10,119 nt of DNA from Candidatus Pacearchaeota archaeon (GTDB lineage: Archaea; Nanoarchaeota; Nanoarchaeia; Pacearchaeales; GW2011-AR1). Within the stretch, counting starts at the first letter, position 1. Every line of letters begins with the position of its first letter. Of this stretch, positions 1-5,813 are shown piece by piece. The notes under the pieces were generated by a model. It saw nothing but the letters and a program-made list of their open reading frames with translations. It was not told where the DNA came from and searched no databases. A program made the translations under genes and the position numbers. Location: assembly GCA_002690445.1 (NCBI GenBank), contig NZER01000512.1:1-10119 (forward strand), read 5' to 3'.

Positions 1-65
1 CGTTACCGACAACAGAGGAAGAAAGAAAAGCAATAATGGCTTATGTAAAATCTTTAAGTAAATGA
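1..65 (+). CDS. C-terminal end of an unrecognised upstream gene (partial)
   Basis: Frame 3 is open from position 3 to the TGA at 63-65 and gives a 20-residue tail, LPTTEEERKAIMAYVKSLSK, which reads like the end of an amphipathic helix. The other two frames close at 34-36 and 56-60 and give less protein-like tails. The stop overlaps the next start as ATGA (ATG at 62-64, TGA at 63-65), the usual sign of translational coupling in a phage operon. That overlap is the main reason to believe this frame. Function cannot be judged from 20 residues. Confidence 0.6.
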   Translation, partial: LPTTEEERKAIMAYVKSLSK

Positions 66-256
66 AAAATATAACATTAACAATAACTGGCACGGGGCGA
101 GAAGTGATGGTAAATTGGAACAATGTAGAATTTGCCAAAGTAAGCAAAAGCCCTTACGGTGATGATTATGTTGAGGTTCACTTTGGCGATCAACACATTG
201 ACGTAAAAGAAACCCTTCAAGAAATCCATGAGAAGTGCCTCAACGCATTAGTTTAA
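62..256 (+). CDS. Small hypothetical protein (64 aa), FlbD-like strand pattern
   Basis: I do not recognise a named family. The product is 64 residues with alternating beta-strand-like segments (ITLTITG, EVMVNWNNVEFAKV, DYVEVHFGDQHIDV) followed by a helix (KETLQEIHEKCLNAL). The pattern VNxxNVxxxxx, VxVxFxxxxxxVKETLxEI resembles small strand-rich phage proteins and the FlbD-like fold, but this is a loose resemblance and not an assignment. There is no signal peptide or membrane segment. The start is fixed by the ATGA overlap with the preceding stop, and there is no Shine-Dalgarno sequence, so translation probably depends on coupling. The next gene begins 3 nt after the stop, so the two should be co-transcribed. 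Confidence 0.7.
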   Translation: MKNITLTITGTGREVMVNWNNVEFAKVSKSPYGDDYVEVHFGDQHIDVKETLQEIHEKCLNALV

Positions 257-259
257 ATT

Positions 260-631
260 ATGAAAATCAAATGGGAAAAAAATAGCAGAGTATTGGCTCT
301 TGCCAATGCGGGTAAAATAAGCGATGAAGATATTATCGCACGAACCACAACGGATAACTTTCCAGCGGGTATGGCGACAGTGAGGATGGCAAAAGTAGCC
401 GAAAAGACTCCACACGTTACGGTTCACATTCGCGGCAAATCAAAAAAGAGAACATCCTCTTGGAACGGCAACCAAATTTATGAGTGTGCAAGCACCTGTC
501 GAGTAAATCTTTCTAATGTGTGGAATGGGCAGGATTTTGGAATGAGTTCAAATGGTGAGCTTGACTCCGATTTAACTTGGCTAGACGTACATAATGCAGT
601 TGAAGAAGTCAGAGAAACTTTAGACATATAG
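260..631 (+). CDS. Hypothetical protein (123 aa), paralog of the 848-1240 product
   Basis: Unrecognised family. The N-terminus (MKIKWEKNSRV, then KISDEDI, then ATVRMAKVAEKTP) lines up with the product at 848-1240 (KIKWESNIKV, KINSSDI, AAVRLHDMRKKYP). The shared positions are KIKWExN, KIxxxDI, AxVR and KxP, and both proteins end in a short amphipathic helix preceded by strand-like residues. I infer an old duplication. It has two cysteines (ECASTC) and no membrane segment. It begins 3 nt after the preceding stop in the context TTTAAATTATGAAA, which also surrounds the start at 3840, and it has no Shine-Dalgarno sequence. Its role is unknown. Its place in a run of tiny genes is typical of phage early or accessory regions. 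Confidence 0.75.
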   Translation: MKIKWEKNSRVLALANAGKISDEDIIARTTTDNFPAGMATVRMAKVAEKTPHVTVHIRGKSKKRTSSWNGNQIYECASTCRVNLSNVWNGQDFGMSSNGELDSDLTWLDVHNAVEEVRETLDI

Positions 632-664
632 GTGTAAATATGCAGTATAGTGAGATACAACAAA

Positions 665-817
665 ATGCAGGTAGACCACATGAGGCTGAAGTTAGCGCGT
701 GTGAAGGCAATGAAGCACGATAAACCACATGAGGAATGTCTTACAGATATGAACAGCCTGACGGATAACGAAGTAACAAAGTTGTGGGAAAAGACCTACG
801 GAGAGTTTGATGGTTAG
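665..817 (+). CDS. Small hypothetical protein (50 aa)
   Basis: An ORF of 50 residues fills most of the gap between the two paralogous genes. It begins MQVDHMRLKLARVKAMKHDK, continues PHEECLTDMNSLTDNEVTKL and ends WEKTYGEFDG with TAG at 815-817. The composition (basic N-terminal helix, acidic helical C-terminus with Trp, Tyr and Phe) is protein-like, and the overlapping frames in this stretch are not. The start could be the ATG at 665 or the one at 680, and neither has a good Shine-Dalgarno sequence. Without this gene there would be an unexplained gap of about 215 nt in an otherwise packed operon. Family and function are unknown. Confidence 0.5.
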   Translation: MQVDHMRLKLARVKAMKHDKPHEECLTDMNSLTDNEVTKLWEKTYGEFDG

Positions 818-822
818 GGTGT

Positions 823-850
823 ATATTTATTTAAATTTATTCACGACATG
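823..850 (+). promoter_or_regulatory. AT-rich upstream element (ATATTTATTTAAATT) before the 848 gene
   Basis: The 15-bp string ATATTTATTTAAATT at 823-837 recurs exactly at 3816-3830, again just upstream of a gene start. It ends 10 nt before the ATG at 848. No TTGACT/TATAAT promoter is present here, so this may be the promoter or the leader element for this gene. Chance in AT-rich intergenic DNA is possible, but the exact match in two equivalent positions argues against it. Confidence 0.4.
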
Positions 851-1240
851 AAGTACAAGATTAAGTGGGAGTCAAACATAAAGGTAGAAGGAAATTCTAA
901 AATTAATTCTTCTGATATTGTAAAAAACTTAAATGATTCTTTGAAAGAAAAAGGCGTAGCTGCTGTACGTTTACATGATATGAGAAAAAAATACCCTGCG
1001 GCAAGCATTTTCTTTAGTGATGTTAATTCTTCTCACACCAACGGGGGGAAAGCTCATACGCATTACTCAAGGCTGATTGCTCATGTTGACACACATCCCA
1101 ATTCGTTGACGGTTGAATTTAGCTCTACTGTTGAGAATCCCCTAGAGATAATGAAAGTAATCAAAGAGATTATTAAAATTATTCAATGTCAAAAAGAGAA
1201 AAAAAAGCCCGAAGGTCTAATACCATTGGCCCAAGGATAA
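848..1240 (+). CDS. Hypothetical protein (130 aa), paralog of the 260-631 product
   Basis: Unrecognised family. Residues 3-60 or so align with the 123-aa product upstream (KIKWExN, KIxxxDI, AxVR, KxP), and both proteins close with a helix; here it is NPLEIMKVIKEIIKIIQ. The last 15 residues are Lys-rich and then end PEGLIPLAQG. The gene is preceded by the ATATTTATTTAAATT element and has no Shine-Dalgarno sequence. Its 3' end overlaps the 1186-1401 ORF by 55 nt in the -1 frame. Inside the overlap, an eight-A run at 1199-1206 places the heptamer A AAA AAG at 1201-1207 in the phase needed for -1 slippage. A fused product of about 184 residues is therefore possible. Function unknown. Confidence 0.7.
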   Translation: MKYKIKWESNIKVEGNSKINSSDIVKNLNDSLKEKGVAAVRLHDMRKKYPAASIFFSDVNSSHTNGGKAHTHYSRLIAHVDTHPNSLTVEFSSTVENPLEIMKVIKEIIKIIQCQKEKKKPEGLIPLAQG

Positions 1241-1401
1241 ACGGTAAACCCTACTTGCGGTTGTACGAGCTTGTTAAGCCTCCCTCCAGCAAGCCCCTTT
1301 TTACCTGTTGGGTCAAATATGACGAATCCCCCGAAGAAGTAATGAATAGGTGGATTTCTGTCGAAAAAGGCATGAATGTAAGAATGAAAAAAAGTGCTTG
1401 A
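1186..1401 (+). CDS. Small hypothetical protein (71 aa), overlapping; possible -1 frameshift extension
   Basis: The 71-residue product starts with a basic stretch (MSKREKKARR) and continues with NGKPYLRLYELVKPP and a compact segment, FTCWVKYDESPEEVMNRWIS. It has no recognised domain. Its ATG lies 55 nt inside the preceding gene, in the -1 frame, and has no Shine-Dalgarno sequence. It is either a separate overlapping gene or the C-terminal part of a frameshift fusion with the 848-1240 product; the sequence alone cannot separate these. Past the overlap, codon use and composition look like real protein down to the TGA at 1399-1401. The stop codon sits inside the -35 box (TTGACT) of the rIIA promoter. 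Confidence 0.55.
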   Translation: MSKREKKARRSNTIGPRINGKPYLRLYELVKPPSSKPLFTCWVKYDESPEEVMNRWISVEKGMNVRMKKSA

Positions 1402-1425
1402 CTTTATTAAAAAACTTGCTATACT
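1398..1425 (+). promoter_or_regulatory. Sigma70-like promoter for rIIA-like gene, leaderless design
   Basis: TTGACT at 1398-1403, a 16-bp spacer containing an A6 tract, and TATACT at 1420-1425. The ATG at 1432 follows after exactly 6 nt, so the expected transcription start coincides with the start codon and the mRNA would be leaderless. The -35 box overlaps the stop codon of the preceding ORF. It belongs to a family of near-identical promoters in this window. Confidence 0.8.
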
Positions 1426-1431
1426 GGTATT

Positions 1432-3735
1432 ATGAAAACAAAACCTATCGACAGCACGACAGTGCAAACGCACGGAATACAGGGTTCTGTGAAGTTCGGA
1501 ATCAAATCAAGTGGCCTTGCTCACATCTTTAATGTTTTACGGAATCAATTATATTCGGATAAAATTCTAGCAGTAGTTAGAGAGTATTCCTGTAATGCGT
1601 ATGACGCTCATATTGAGGCAGGAAAACCAAAGGAACCGATTAAGGTTACTTTACCCAACAGAATGAATCCTATATTCAAGGTTCGTGATTATGGATTAGC
1701 TTTGAGTGATGAGGAAATTTCAGAAGTCTATGCTTTCTATGGGGAGTCAACAAAGCGCAACACGAATGACCAAATTGGTCAGTTGGGGTTAGGGAGTAAG
1801 AGTGCCTTTGCTTATGGAGATAATTTCGTAATCAATTCGTTCCTAAATGGAGAGAAACATTCCTATAACGCATTTATCGACCCCTCTCAAATTGGACAAA
1901 TTTCTAAATTGTCAGTAGAAAAGTCTAATGAACCCGATGGTGTGGAGATTGTTATTCCCGTCCATGAGGGGGATTTTGATGAGTTCTCTCAAAAGGCAAT
2001 AAATCTATTTAAATATTTCAAACCAAAGCCGATTGTTCATGGGTTGCAAAGCAACCATGAATGGAAGGCTATTATTGAAAATGAGGATAAGAATATTCTA
2101 TTTAAAGGTGATAATTGGTCTTGGCAGAACAATCCATCTGACAGATACAATCGCGGTGATGCGGTTGCCATCATGGGTAACATTGGATACCCGATTGACG
2201 AATACTCTTTAAACCTAAAGAGCGATGACCACGCATTGAAACAGTTACTTACTGATAATCTGTTGCTTCACGTTCCAATAGGTGATTTAGAAATTTCTGC
2301 TTCCCGCGAAAAACTTCAGTACACTGAATTTACTCGCAAGAATCTTATTAAGATGCTGAAACAGGTGCAAAAAGAACTGTCGAAAAAGATTGGAGAGTCT
2401 TTCGCTGGCTGCAAAACTCTTTTTGAGGCGAGGTGCTTGTACGGTGCTACGTTTAGAACTGATTCACCTCTATACCAGTTGAGGGATGTTATCAAAGACT
2501 TCTTGATGTTTAATGGTGAACGTGTGGATGGTTCTGACATTGCTTGCTATAATCATAGCGGGGTTGACCTCCGTGAGTTTAAAAAATCTTACAGGAGTCA
2601 AAGATACCAAGCAAAAGAGTGCAATACAATTCATTGCGAGCAAAATACTGTGGTCATTGAGAATGATGTAGGTCATAGGCGTGGACTAATGGGCAAGATT
2701 CTCCCATTAATTGTCAACCAAGATAAAAAGCCCTATTTAATTCAATTTAATGAACATACTGAGTATGGCTCAAAAAAGACCACAACCGCCAAGCAAAATA
2801 GAGCGAAGTGGATTAAGGATACGAAGTGGGACGGTGAATTTCTTAAACTCTCTGAATTGCCTCAACACAAGTTGAGTGAATTTGGCTACGTCAAGAACGG
2901 AGGAGGAAATGGTTCTTACGCAACCAAGGATGCAAAACACTCTGCGAAATGTTTTGAGTTTGATTGGAAGCATGAGGCTAGTCGCTGGGAGAGAAAAAAG
3001 TCTGGTTGGTGGAAGATTGCTGACCTAGATGTAGAGAATGAAACTGGAGTGTATGTTATTCTCGACCAATTTCAGATTGAGCGAAAAGAATCTGGCAATT
3101 ATGATAGGTTTGAAGTCCCTAATCGTATCAAAGATTTTAAGGAAATGTTTGAGCAGATGGGTTTGACTTTCCCAAAACACATTTACGCCTTTAAGGTTGC
3201 TCAACGCAACAAGATTGAGGGTAAGGATGGATGGGAGAATCTTTTTGATTGGGCGAAAGCGCAGCTAGAAGCAATTATCGAAAAGGATAATCTTCACCAA
3301 GCATGGCTTGACATTCAGAAAATTGATAAATTGCACAACGGTGGTGGTCATCACTCAAGTCGCTATCGTGATTATGAGGTGAATACTTCCAAGGAGGCTT
3401 TAAATCGTTGGAAGGAAGTCAAATTAGCTGTTGCGGATGGTGTGTTCGGTTCATTTCTCCAAAAATATGATGAGATGAAGCAGACTGACGTTATCCATAA
3501 AAAGATTAAGGCTATCCAAAGCGTTGCTAAAGATTTCAGCGTCGAGTTTACCTCTCCGAAAGGCGTGAAGCCTACCTACGACATTAAAAAGGAGGCTGAA
3601 AAGGTTTACGACAAATACTCCATGCTTCACATGGTAGATAATTCTATCTGGAATTGGGGCTGGAACAAGCATAGCGTCAAACAGTTGACGAACTATATCA
3701 ACGTGATAGACGTATGTGAACACAATCAACCGTAG
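1432..3735 (+). CDS. rIIA-like: rIIA-like protein with GHKL ATPase-type N-terminus
   Basis: A 767-residue protein of the T4 rIIA type. In T4 the rIIA and rIIB products associate with the host membrane and block exclusion by lambda Rex; they also affect the lysis phenotype, and the biochemical activity remains unclear. The N-terminal 130 residues carry GHKL-type ATP-binding motifs: an N-box REYSCNAYDAH at 50-60 (E51, N55, D58), a G1-like motif VRDYGLAL at 84-91, and a G2-like QLGLGSKSAF at 117-126. The first glycine motif is DYGLA where DxGxG is usual. A nucleotide-binding fold is therefore likely, while ATPase activity is uncertain. The rest is a long divergent region without motifs I know. 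Length is close to T4 rIIA. The start is set by the leaderless promoter at 1398-1425. Two hairpins follow the stop. Confidence 0.85.
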   Translation: MKTKPIDSTTVQTHGIQGSVKFGIKSSGLAHIFNVLRNQLYSDKILAVVREYSCNAYDAHIEAGKPKEPIKVTLPNRMNPIFKVRDYGLALSDEEISEVYAFYGESTKRNTNDQIGQLGLGSKSAFAYGDNFVINSFLNGEKHSYNAFIDPSQIGQISKLSVEKSNEPDGVEIVIPVHEGDFDEFSQKAINLFKYFKPKPIVHGLQSNHEWKAIIENEDKNILFKGDNWSWQNNPSDRYNRGDAVAIMGNIGYPIDEYSLNLKSDDHALKQLLTDNLLLHVPIGDLEISASREKLQYTEFTRKNLIKMLKQVQKELSKKIGESFAGCKTLFEARCLYGATFRTDSPLYQLRDVIKDFLMFNGERVDGSDIACYNHSGVDLREFKKSYRSQRYQAKECNTIHCEQNTVVIENDVGHRRGLMGKILPLIVNQDKKPYLIQFNEHTEYGSKKTTTAKQNRAKWIKDTKWDGEFLKLSELPQHKLSEFGYVKNGGGNGSYATKDAKHSAKCFEFDWKHEASRWERKKSGWWKIADLDVENETGVYVILDQFQIERKESGNYDRFEVPNRIKDFKEMFEQMGLTFPKHIYAFKVAQRNKIEGKDGWENLFDWAKAQLEAIIEKDNLHQAWLDIQKIDKLHNGGGHHSSRYRDYEVNTSKEALNRWKEVKLAVADGVFGSFLQKYDEMKQTDVIHKKIKAIQSVAKDFSVEFTSPKGVKPTYDIKKEAEKVYDKYSMLHMVDNSIWNWGWNKHSVKQLTNYINVIDVCEHNQP

Positions 3736-3761
3736 GCGGCTTGTAGGTTGTCCGTCTGCGG
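3730..3761 (+). other. Hairpin overlapping the rIIA-like stop codon
   Basis: CCGTAGGCGG (3730-3739) pairs with CCGTCTGCGG (3752-3761): ten pairs including two G-U, with a 12-nt loop. The TAG stop at 3733-3735 lies in the 5' arm. No U-tract follows. It directly precedes a second hairpin with a nearly identical loop, so the pair probably acts together in RNA, for example in mRNA 3'-end protection or protein binding. Confidence 0.55.
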
Positions 3762-3762
3762 C

Positions 3763-3800
3763 GGGTGGCGCAAGGCTTGATAGGTTGCCTTGCGTCACCC
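3763..3800 (+). terminator. Strong hairpin after rIIA-like gene; terminator-like but without U-tract
   Basis: GGGTGGCGCAAGGC (3763-3776) pairs along its whole length with GCCTTGCGTCACCC (3787-3800), 14 pairs with one G-U, around a 10-nt loop. It is followed by TTACACAATC, not a run of T, so simple intrinsic termination is doubtful. It may be a processing or stabilising element, or a weak terminator separating rIIA from the next gene. Confidence 0.5.
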
Positions 3801-3815
3801 TTACACAATCAATGA

Positions 3816-3842
3816 ATATTTATTTAAATTAATTAAATTATG
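3816..3842 (+). promoter_or_regulatory. AT-rich start-site element before the 3840 gene
   Basis: The ATATTTATTTAAATT repeat (3816-3830) runs into TTTAAATTAATTAAATTATG (3823-3842), which ends in the start codon. The same string with one change (A to G) occurs at 5226-5245, also ending in a start codon. No TTGACT/TATAAT promoter is present at either gene. I infer a second class of promoter or a leader that helps ribosomes bind; which of the two is not decidable here. Confidence 0.5.
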
Positions 3843-4268
3843 AAACCAGATATAGAACAAATCAAACTAAACATGGCAAGCCATGACTTCTATTCCAAAA
3901 AATGCTTGGAGGCAGAAAAAGGTCTTGTTGAACTAATGACAGAAATGGAAAAACTGAGCGAGGAAGAAGAATTTAATGAAGAATTAGGTAGGTTAATAGA
4001 AACTGAAGGTAAAAATTATCTTGGTCTTTCAAACAAATTCTTATCAGAGATGAGAATGATGCAAGCATTAAGCCCACAAATAGCCGAAGCAATTCCAGAA
4101 AAAAGTTACAAAGAAATGGGTCTAACAGAGGGAGACTTATTTAAGGATTACCTAAAAAGCCTAAATGAAACGATAGAGGCACAAGAGCAGGTACACCACA
4201 TTATCCAGTTCAAAGTAAAACTCATATCTGCGATGCTCAACGAAGGAGGTTACGGAGCTTATGAATAA
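3840..4268 (+). CDS. Hypothetical acidic helical protein (142 aa) between rIIA and rIIB
   Basis: No recognised family. The 142 residues are Glu/Lys-rich and predicted by eye to be almost entirely helical, with heptad-like spacing of hydrophobics in 25-60 (ELMTEMEKLSEEEEFNEELG) and again near the C-terminus (LKSLNETIEAQEQVHHII), so coiled-coil contacts are plausible. There is no signal peptide, membrane segment or catalytic motif. Its start is embedded in the conserved AT-rich element and it has no Shine-Dalgarno sequence. It lies between the rIIA-like and rIIB-like genes, which are directly adjacent in T4, so it is an insertion into the classical pair. A role tied to the rII proteins is a guess from position only. 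The TAA stop is 7 nt before the rIIB promoter. Confidence 0.75.
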   Translation: MKPDIEQIKLNMASHDFYSKKCLEAEKGLVELMTEMEKLSEEEEFNEELGRLIETEGKNYLGLSNKFLSEMRMMQALSPQIAEAIPEKSYKEMGLTEGDLFKDYLKSLNETIEAQEQVHHIIQFKVKLISAMLNEGGYGAYE

Positions 4269-4275
4269 AAAGTTC

Positions 4276-4303
4276 TTGACTTTCCTAAAAAACCCTGTAT
4301 AAT
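4276..4303 (+). promoter_or_regulatory. Sigma70-like promoter for rIIB-like gene
   Basis: TTGACT at 4276-4281, a 16-bp spacer TTCCTAAAAAACCCTG, and a perfect TATAAT at 4298-4303. The expected transcript begins near 4310, giving a leader of about 23 nt before the ATG at 4333. This is the member of the family closest to consensus, and unlike most of the others it does not produce a leaderless mRNA. Confidence 0.85.
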
Positions 4304-4332
4304 GGTTATAGTTAAACGAAAGATTAAAAATT

Positions 4333-5151
4333 ATGATTCCACATATTCTAACAGATAGTTCCCTTACCGTGGTGATCGACGGCAAGGCTCATACGATGGC
4401 GAGCGACCATCCTTCATGGCAACAAGCAAAAGAGGCTTTAAAAGATAGTAATTTTGACCTACTTGAGAATTTGTTTGATGTTGCTAAAGCGGTTCCTGCA
4501 TATAGCGATGGAAATATAGAGGTTCGGGATGGACAGGTTCTTTATGATGGGGAAGAAGTCCACAATCACTGTGTAGACAGACTTCTCTACTTTATGAGGG
4601 AGAATCTTCCCTATCAACCGTTGGTTAAGTTTCTTGGCAAGCTAATGGACAATCCATCTGCTCGCGCCGTAAACGAGTTGTACGGGTTCTTGGAGCATAA
4701 GAATATGCCCCTTACGCCTGACGGCAACTTCCTTGCCTATAAAGGTGTAAAGTCGGACTATACCGATTTCTATTCTGGAAAGTTCGACAATTCCGTAGGT
4801 CAGTCATTGAAGATGACGCGCAATACGGTTTGTGACGACGCAAACATTGGTTGCTCTGCTGGTTTTCATGCTGGCTCTTACGAGTATGCCAAGGGCTACG
4901 CAAGTGGGGGCGGTCACTTAATGGTTGTGGAGATTGACCCAACTGATGTGGTCAGTGTACCGCATGATTCTGATTGTCAAAAGCTCCGTACCTCTAAATA
5001 CAAGGTTGTGGGGGTCTACGAGACAATCGACGCACCTCCCTTGGAGGACAACTATGGGGACATGAACTATGTTGATTGGGACGATGATGTCTCTGATGAA
5101 TGGAATGAAGGTTGGGCAGAGGGATACGCTGCTGGGCAAAAGGGAGATTAG
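4333..5151 (+). CDS. rIIB-like: rIIB-like protein
   Basis: A 272-residue protein of the T4 rIIB type, the partner of rIIA in the exclusion and lysis phenotypes known from T4. The conserved core lies in the second half: a PLTPDGNFLAYKGV segment around 126-139, a DFYSGKF segment and NSVGQ, then CSAGFHAGSYEYAKGYA from 174, and MVVEIDPTDVVSVP at 197-210 followed by a KLRTSKYKVVGVYE strand. I know this order of motifs from rIIB-like proteins of many large phages. The N-terminal 100 residues are less conserved and the C-terminus is a very acidic tail (DWDDDVSDEWNEGW). Length is near that of T4 rIIB (about 310). The leader is about 23 nt with only a weak purine stretch (GAAAG). An intrinsic terminator follows 15 nt after the stop. 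Confidence 0.85.
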   Translation: MIPHILTDSSLTVVIDGKAHTMASDHPSWQQAKEALKDSNFDLLENLFDVAKAVPAYSDGNIEVRDGQVLYDGEEVHNHCVDRLLYFMRENLPYQPLVKFLGKLMDNPSARAVNELYGFLEHKNMPLTPDGNFLAYKGVKSDYTDFYSGKFDNSVGQSLKMTRNTVCDDANIGCSAGFHAGSYEYAKGYASGGGHLMVVEIDPTDVVSVPHDSDCQKLRTSKYKVVGVYETIDAPPLEDNYGDMNYVDWDDDVSDEWNEGWAEGYAAGQKGD

Positions 5152-5166
5152 TAAGGGAAAAAGATT

Positions 5167-5213
5167 GGGGCTGTCGCAAGTTATGTTTCTCTCAGCGGCA
5201 GTCCCTTTCTCTT
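5167..5213 (+). terminator. Rho-independent terminator after rIIB-like gene
   Basis: GGGGCTGTCGC (5167-5177) pairs with GCGGCAGTCCC (5195-5205), 11 pairs including two G-U, around a 17-nt loop, followed by TTTCTCTT. It lies just after the rIIB-like stop and before the next gene's own upstream element. The loop is long for a terminator, but the pyrimidine tract supports the call. Confidence 0.65.
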
Positions 5214-5225
5214 ACCGAATAAAAA

Positions 5226-5245
5226 TTTAAATTAATTAAGTTATG
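5226..5245 (+). promoter_or_regulatory. AT-rich start-site element before the 36-aa gene
   Basis: TTTAAATTAATTAAGTTATG is identical to 3823-3842 except for one base, and again it ends in the start codon. It follows the rIIB terminator directly, so if transcription of the three genes downstream starts locally, this is the only candidate signal. Confidence 0.5.
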
Positions 5246-5353
5246 AATAACGAAGAACAACATAAAGAAAATTATATTCAAGGGATAATGATGGGGGTGC
5301 TGATAGGTGCAATCTACATGGCTGTTATGGTCAGCGTACTGGAGAAACTCTGA
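5243..5353 (+). CDS. Single-span membrane microprotein (36 aa)
   Basis: A 36-residue ORF. The N-terminus is hydrophilic (MNNEEQHKENYIQ), then about 20 hydrophobic residues from 14 (GIMMGVLIGAIYMAVMVSVL) form one clear membrane helix with small-residue GxxxG-like spacing, and it ends EKL. It has no cleavable signal site. The start lies in the conserved AT-rich element, and the stop TGA shares its A with the next ATG (5351-5355, TGATG), so the pair is translationally coupled. Its conserved upstream element and this overlap make it more credible than its length alone. Function unknown; small phage membrane proteins can be holin-like, spanin-related or host-interacting, and nothing here decides between those. 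Confidence 0.6.
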   Translation: MNNEEQHKENYIQGIMMGVLIGAIYMAVMVSVLEKL

Positions 5354-5646
5354 TGCCTTTCAAGCGTAAGCCAACGAGGATTGTGGGTAAGGGAGATTGG
5401 GCGGTAGAGCTACCTACACCTCCGAAATACGCCACACACGCCTGTCTAACGTGCTTCAATCAGACCTATGAGAACGGCACACCAAAGAAGGCAACGCAGC
5501 CTATAAATGATTTTGGATGTTTTAAAGGTGTGTCTGGAGACTTCTCGTATCTACGAATGGACAACAAGCGGAAGATAAAAGAAGAATACGAAGGCACATG
5601 GTATTGGGATGGAGAACAAGTAGAAGGAATAGAAGATTTAAGATGA
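5353..5646 (+). CDS. Hypothetical protein (97 aa) with CxxC pair
   Basis: Unrecognised. The 97 residues begin with a basic stretch (MPFKRKPTRIVGKGDW) and contain a CLTC pair near 31-34 and a third cysteine in FGCFKG near 56, too few and too scattered to call a zinc site with confidence. The middle (FSYLRMDNKRKIKEEYEGTW) and end (YWDGEQVEGIEDLR) are soluble in character. The start at 5353 overlaps the previous stop, and GGAG lies about 9 nt upstream, one of the few Shine-Dalgarno-like sites in the window. Its TGA stop overlaps the next ATG as ATGA at 5643-5646. The three genes 5243-5813 therefore form a coupled mini-operon. Confidence 0.7.
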   Translation: MPFKRKPTRIVGKGDWAVELPTPPKYATHACLTCFNQTYENGTPKKATQPINDFGCFKGVSGDFSYLRMDNKRKIKEEYEGTWYWDGEQVEGIEDLR

Positions 5647-5813
5647 GGTACTACAAACACAACCTACAAGTAAACCCGAAAGAGCCTTTATTAATATATG
5701 AATTGGTTCTTTCTAATATAGGAAGTAGGTATAAAATGATATTATTAACTATTGTATTGGTTTGGTTTTTATATTGCGTAGGATACCATGTACTACATTC
5801 AACAGGTAAGTAA
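5643..5813 (+). CDS. Small membrane protein (56 aa)
   Basis: A 56-residue product whose start is placed at 5643, where ATGA overlaps the preceding stop, and not at the in-frame ATG 45 nt upstream, which lies inside the previous gene. The N-terminal half is polar and basic (MRYYKHNLQVNPKEP), and residues from about 33 form a strong membrane helix (MILLTIVLVWFLYCVGYHVL), leaving a short HSTGK tail. One membrane span with a larger N-terminal domain is the simplest reading. No family is recognised. It is the last gene of the mini-operon and is followed by more than 500 nt without a credible gene; no clear terminator is visible directly after it. Confidence 0.6.
   Translation: MRYYKHNLQVNPKEPLLIYELVLSNIGSRYKMILLTIVLVWFLYCVGYHVLHSTGK

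Noticed and set aside
640..723. 27-codon ORF after the 123-aa gene
   Set aside because: Overlaps the better 50-aa frame at 665-817 and has an unremarkable composition.
3451..3798. 115-codon minus-strand ORF at the end of rIIA
   Set aside because: Shadow of the rIIA-like gene running through its 3' hairpins; no initiation signal.
4260..4301. 13-codon ORF (MNKKFLTFLKNPV) with GGAGG upstream
   Set aside because: The reading is simply the promoter sequence translated; the same peptide appears from the promoter at 6797, where no start codon exists.
5598..5642. Upstream ATG extension of the 56-aa membrane protein
   Set aside because: Lies inside the preceding gene; the ATGA overlap at 5643 is the more usual start.
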